DNA of 64,000 nucleotides from Progne subis subis (lineage: Eukaryota; Chordata; Aves; Passeriformes; Hirundinidae). Shown here in pieces: positions 35,137 to 64,000 of the stretch. The translations under genes and the position numbers were made by a program. Below the pieces are notes generated by a model. That model was given only the letters and a program-made list of their open reading frames with translations. It did no database searches and had not been told where the DNA came from. How positions within the stretch are numbered: position 1 is the first letter of the stretch; each line of letters starts with the position of its first letter. Where the stretch lies: positions 248,001 to 312,000 of the forward strand of contig JAKJHU010000155.1 in the NCBI GenBank assembly GCA_022316685.1, in the 5' to 3' direction.

Positions 35137-36446
35137 TTCCACTCGGCAGAGACTTGAGATCTCTACAGTCCTAATACACACCAAAATGAACAGCCATGTT
35201 AAAGAGGGGGAAAATTGCAAGCTGGAGCAGAGTGAGAGGTATTAAGTGTGTGAAGGAATCTGCAGAAGTGGGTGTAGATATTGGGCCCTTGGTTTAAAAT
35301 CATAGGTGTACAGTGTGTGCTATAACCAGGTTTCTAAGAACCCAAATCGATTCCTACCTTCTTGCTCCTCTCAAATAAAGCAAAGTTGAGGTTTGTCTGA
35401 ACAGGTTTGGGAGTTCCTCATTCGAAGGACAGTCAAAATAAAATGCATGATTCACAACCAAAAGCCAGGCAGAGTGGTTAAGAAAAGCTAAATTTATATT
35501 AAATTATCATCAACCCCTAAAATATTGAACACAGTGGTTAAATAACTCCAGAAAATCCAATGTCTCCAGTGAGTAACGTTAAAACCATTACACAGGAACA
35601 CACGGAAATCACTGATGTTAGCTCGGGACAGACAGGAGAGAGGTTTGCTTTTTACACAGTAAATCAGTGCTCAAGAGATCGTCCTCCAGCAGCCTTTCTA
35701 CATTCTTAACATCCTAAGTGCAACAAGGGTCTTCTCTTCCCTGGAATGGGGAATCCCGAGGCAGCATCTCACTGGGGCTGTCTCCAGGAAAAAGAGACAA
35801 ATTTCTGCCCACCTCACTGGTAGAGGAGGCTGTGTGACATGTTATTGCTCCTTTTCACCACAATCACTTGAGGAAGGGAGCAGAGAGCAGTTAGGAATGG
35901 TTGTTAGGCCGGAGTGCGCAGGGTCTCTCCTAAGAAGCAGCAGAGAATATTGGTCAAGGTGGAGATCACAACCACCATGAATTGTTGAGAATACTGACTG
36001 TGTTTTTCCTTTCCATTCCACACTTGCGACTCGGACAGCAATTACTCTGACAGGCTAGCTTAAGATTAAGTGACAGGTCTGGGCAGATGTTTCCCTTCAC
36101 CCCTGTCCCACCTCAGGATTTTGGTGCATGGTCACATAAGCTACTGGGACAAAAAAAAACTAACAACCCATTCCAAAACCCAAACAAACACTGCTCTCCT
36201 ACAAGTCAGAGCCTTCCTCCCCAGTCTCCCCACTCTCAGCCCTGATCCCCCTGCCCCTACACGTGGTTTCTGCTCAAATGGATTCTTCTGCCTACGCTTG
36301 AGCCCTCTGGTGTTGTCCCTGCGTGAAGTGGCTTAGATGGGCAGGATCCATGCCAGTGATATGCACTCCTTTCTCAGTTCCCAGCCGAGTCCACACCTCA
36401 GTCCAAAAGTGCCTCTGCCCAAGAAAATCAATGCTTCCAAGGCTGG

Positions 36447-36500
36447 AGTCAAACAAATAAATAATTAAATAAAAATCTAATTTAAAAAAAAATAAAAATC
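36447..36500. repeat. A-rich low-complexity patch in the LRP4 3'UTR
   Basis: Repeated aaataaataattaaataaaa-type units on the plus strand; T-rich in the LRP4 transcript, so not a poly(A) signal for it. Confidence 0.75.
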
Positions 36501-38465
36501 CCTCTGGGAGTAGGGAAGAGTCCCACATTAACACAGGGAAATCCAAACCTTAGCTCCAGTTCATTTTCCACAGGAATATACACCAGTCAGCCCAATGGTG
36601 CAGTCAGGGACAGAGTCTCAAGCCATCTAGACAGGTCAAAGCTGTAACCTTCCCCTATCTACAAAGCTACCTCTGCTGTGAAAAGTACAGGCAAACCACT
36701 GGAAGCTGTTGTGTTTTTCAGGGAGAGCAAGCCTGTTAGTAGATAAACAAAGTTCAAGCAGAGTAGGACGATTCTCCTTTTTAATGAGCTGAAAAAAAAT
36801 ACTGCATGGGAAATGTACCCTCCCCTTACCTCTGAACCATATCCCAGCATATGTTTTGCTCTCCTTACACCATGGGTGGGAATGTACTTGACCTCTTTCC
36901 AGGCGATAAAACGTGTTACAAAGTTAACAGTGAGAAATTCTTCACTGGGAAGTTTGGTTTCCAAGGATCTGGCCTAATGCTTAATACTTTACCATGTGAT
37001 TTGAGGGGTTAATATAAATTTTGTTTTTGAAGAAGTGTCAAGCAATAATGGTTTTGGTTTTTTTTTTTTTTTTCTTTTTGAACAAACAGATGACAAGAGA
37101 ATATGAAGAGGTGGCAATAGTCCTTGGGAGCATGCAAGACCCAGCTCCAAATGCTGCTGGGTATTGGCTGCAAGGGTAGGATGACATTCCCTGAAGGGTA
37201 AGAGTCTTAGAGGCCAGAGAACAACTGAAGCTCATGCAGCTGATGGGAAAAATTATTTGGCAAGGAGAGCTATTAAGTGGTAACAGAAGAATTTAAAGTG
37301 CAATTCTATCTGATAAACAACTACTTAAATTGGCCCTTGCAGCTCCCTGATTATTGTCTCCCGTTCTAGGTCAAATGGGCTCAGCCTAGTAATAAAACAG
37401 TTCCTAACTGTCAGCACTGAGCATTCCCCTGGGAAAGACTCGACCTAGGAATTCTCTCTTTTCTCTCATTATGGTAATCAAAGGTCCTAAAGGCCAAAAT
37501 AATTGGGACCTTGCAGAATTGGGACTAGTGGGGACCTAGCAAATTTTCTTTTTCTTTTTTTTATGTATCAGTTATGCAAAGGTCAGTAAAATTTAGGTCT
37601 TGCTGAGATCCATTTCCTCCCATTAGCTCTGTAGAGCTAAGTAAAATACCAATCTCTTCTTGTCTCAAGTTCAGCACTCAGACTCCAGTACCCACAGGGA
37701 ACAGTTCTGAAAGGGCCATTTACTGACTCTTGCTTTTGCAGAGTAGAAACATGTTTTAACAGGCAAGGGGAGAACAGGAGCAGTGTCCACTGCCAGCAGC
37801 AGACACAGTGCTCCAATCTGAGCATTCCTTAAAGTTTTTAGTAGCAGATATGAAAGTAAGCAGTGATGCTCTCATTAAGTGACTCTTGCCAACTGTGGTT
37901 ACTCTCTTTATGCCTTTACAAGGTGACCTGATGCGTGTCAGTGTCCTCTTGAGCCCCAAAGTATATCCCATCTATACCAAGACCTCTCTCATGTCAGAGA
38001 CCCTTCAACACAAAGCCTCAAAGAGTGCTGCTAGTACTGGAATGACATGGGGTACTTCTGTGACCAGGAGCCAGCAACGAGGCAGCTCTGCTCTCTTCAT
38101 GGGCATTGACCTTGAGCTGGATGGCACAGGACTTGCAGGGAACAGAGACTCCAAACCAGATTCGGGCCAGACGAGTCACTGAAAAAGTTAATGTGGCAGT
38201 TTCCAGGAAAAGGGAACATATAAATAAACCACAGACAATGAAAACGAGTCAAAAGGGTCTCTGGGTTCCAACCAACCCACCCATCCTCCTCCAACCACAC
38301 CACCACAGCTGCCCAAGCTCCATACTGAAAGGCAGTCCCAGTCTCAGGCCCCTTGCAAGAGAGGCTGGTCTCTGCGCCCTTCCTTGCCAGGCAGGCAGAG
38401 TCCTGTCTTTTCTGTGCACAGCAGCGGGTTGGGAGGGTACGACTGTTTCCAAAGTCACGTGTACG

Positions 38466-64000
<25,535 letters not shown>

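Larger units (their letters stand above)
35110..38465 (-). other. LRP4: LRP4 3' untranslated region (probable extent)
   Basis: Follows the LRP4 stop codon (38,466-38,468). About 3.35 kb without coding character to the best poly(A) signal at 35,131. It includes an A-rich patch at 36,447-36,500 and a T run at about 37,056-37,080. The extent is inferred from the signal only; an ATTAAA at 36,779-36,784 could give a shorter form. 34,663-35,109 is then the intergenic gap. Confidence 0.6.

Overview
This is a stretch of vertebrate nuclear DNA, most probably from a bird. It holds two large intron-containing genes, both read from the minus strand. The interspersed repeats I recognise are all CR1 LINE fragments, which is the avian/reptilian pattern. 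Repeat density is low and introns are short for a vertebrate. The two genes lie in the same order and orientation as LRP4 and CKAP5 on human chromosome 11p. The species cannot be fixed from the sequence alone.

1-23,769 (minus): the 5' half of CKAP5 (chTOG/XMAP215), a microtubule polymerase. I reconstructed 25 coding exons that join in frame from the start codon at 23,734 down to the window edge. They give residues 1-1094 of a protein of roughly 2,030 residues in vertebrates: TOG1 to TOG4 with their linkers. The rest lies beyond position 1.

23,770-34,300: the CKAP5 5' region. A long first intron leads to two separate CpG islands, at about 29.74-30.43 kb and 33.29-34.20 kb. Each carries a good minus-strand splice donor (30,068/30,069 and 33,771/33,772), so CKAP5 may have alternative non-coding first exons. 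The upper island also has two CCAAT boxes and two CHR-like TTTGAA elements, as in mitotic-gene promoters. A possible divergent plus-strand exon runs out of it into a CR1 fragment.

34,663-38,465: the probable LRP4 3' untranslated region, with a likely poly(A) signal at 35,131, and a short gap to the CKAP5 promoter.

38,466-62,462 (minus): LRP4, the agrin co-receptor and Wnt/sclerostin-binding LDL-receptor relative. I reconstructed 33 coding exons in frame, about 1,717 residues from LDLa repeat 5 to the stop codon. They encode LDLa5-8, two EGF modules, four YWTD beta-propellers separated by EGF modules, a stalk, one membrane helix and a cytoplasmic tail with NPSY and a C-terminal ESEV. The signal peptide and LDLa1-4 lie beyond position 64,000; 62,463-64,000 is intron.

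I found no bacterial-type system, CRISPR array, tRNA, rRNA or intact mobile element. The observations most worth following are the double promoter architecture of CKAP5, a possible intronic C/D snoRNA, a weak LRP4 splice donor whose read-through would give a truncated receptor, a triple-AG acceptor, and the exon-per-module layout of LRP4.
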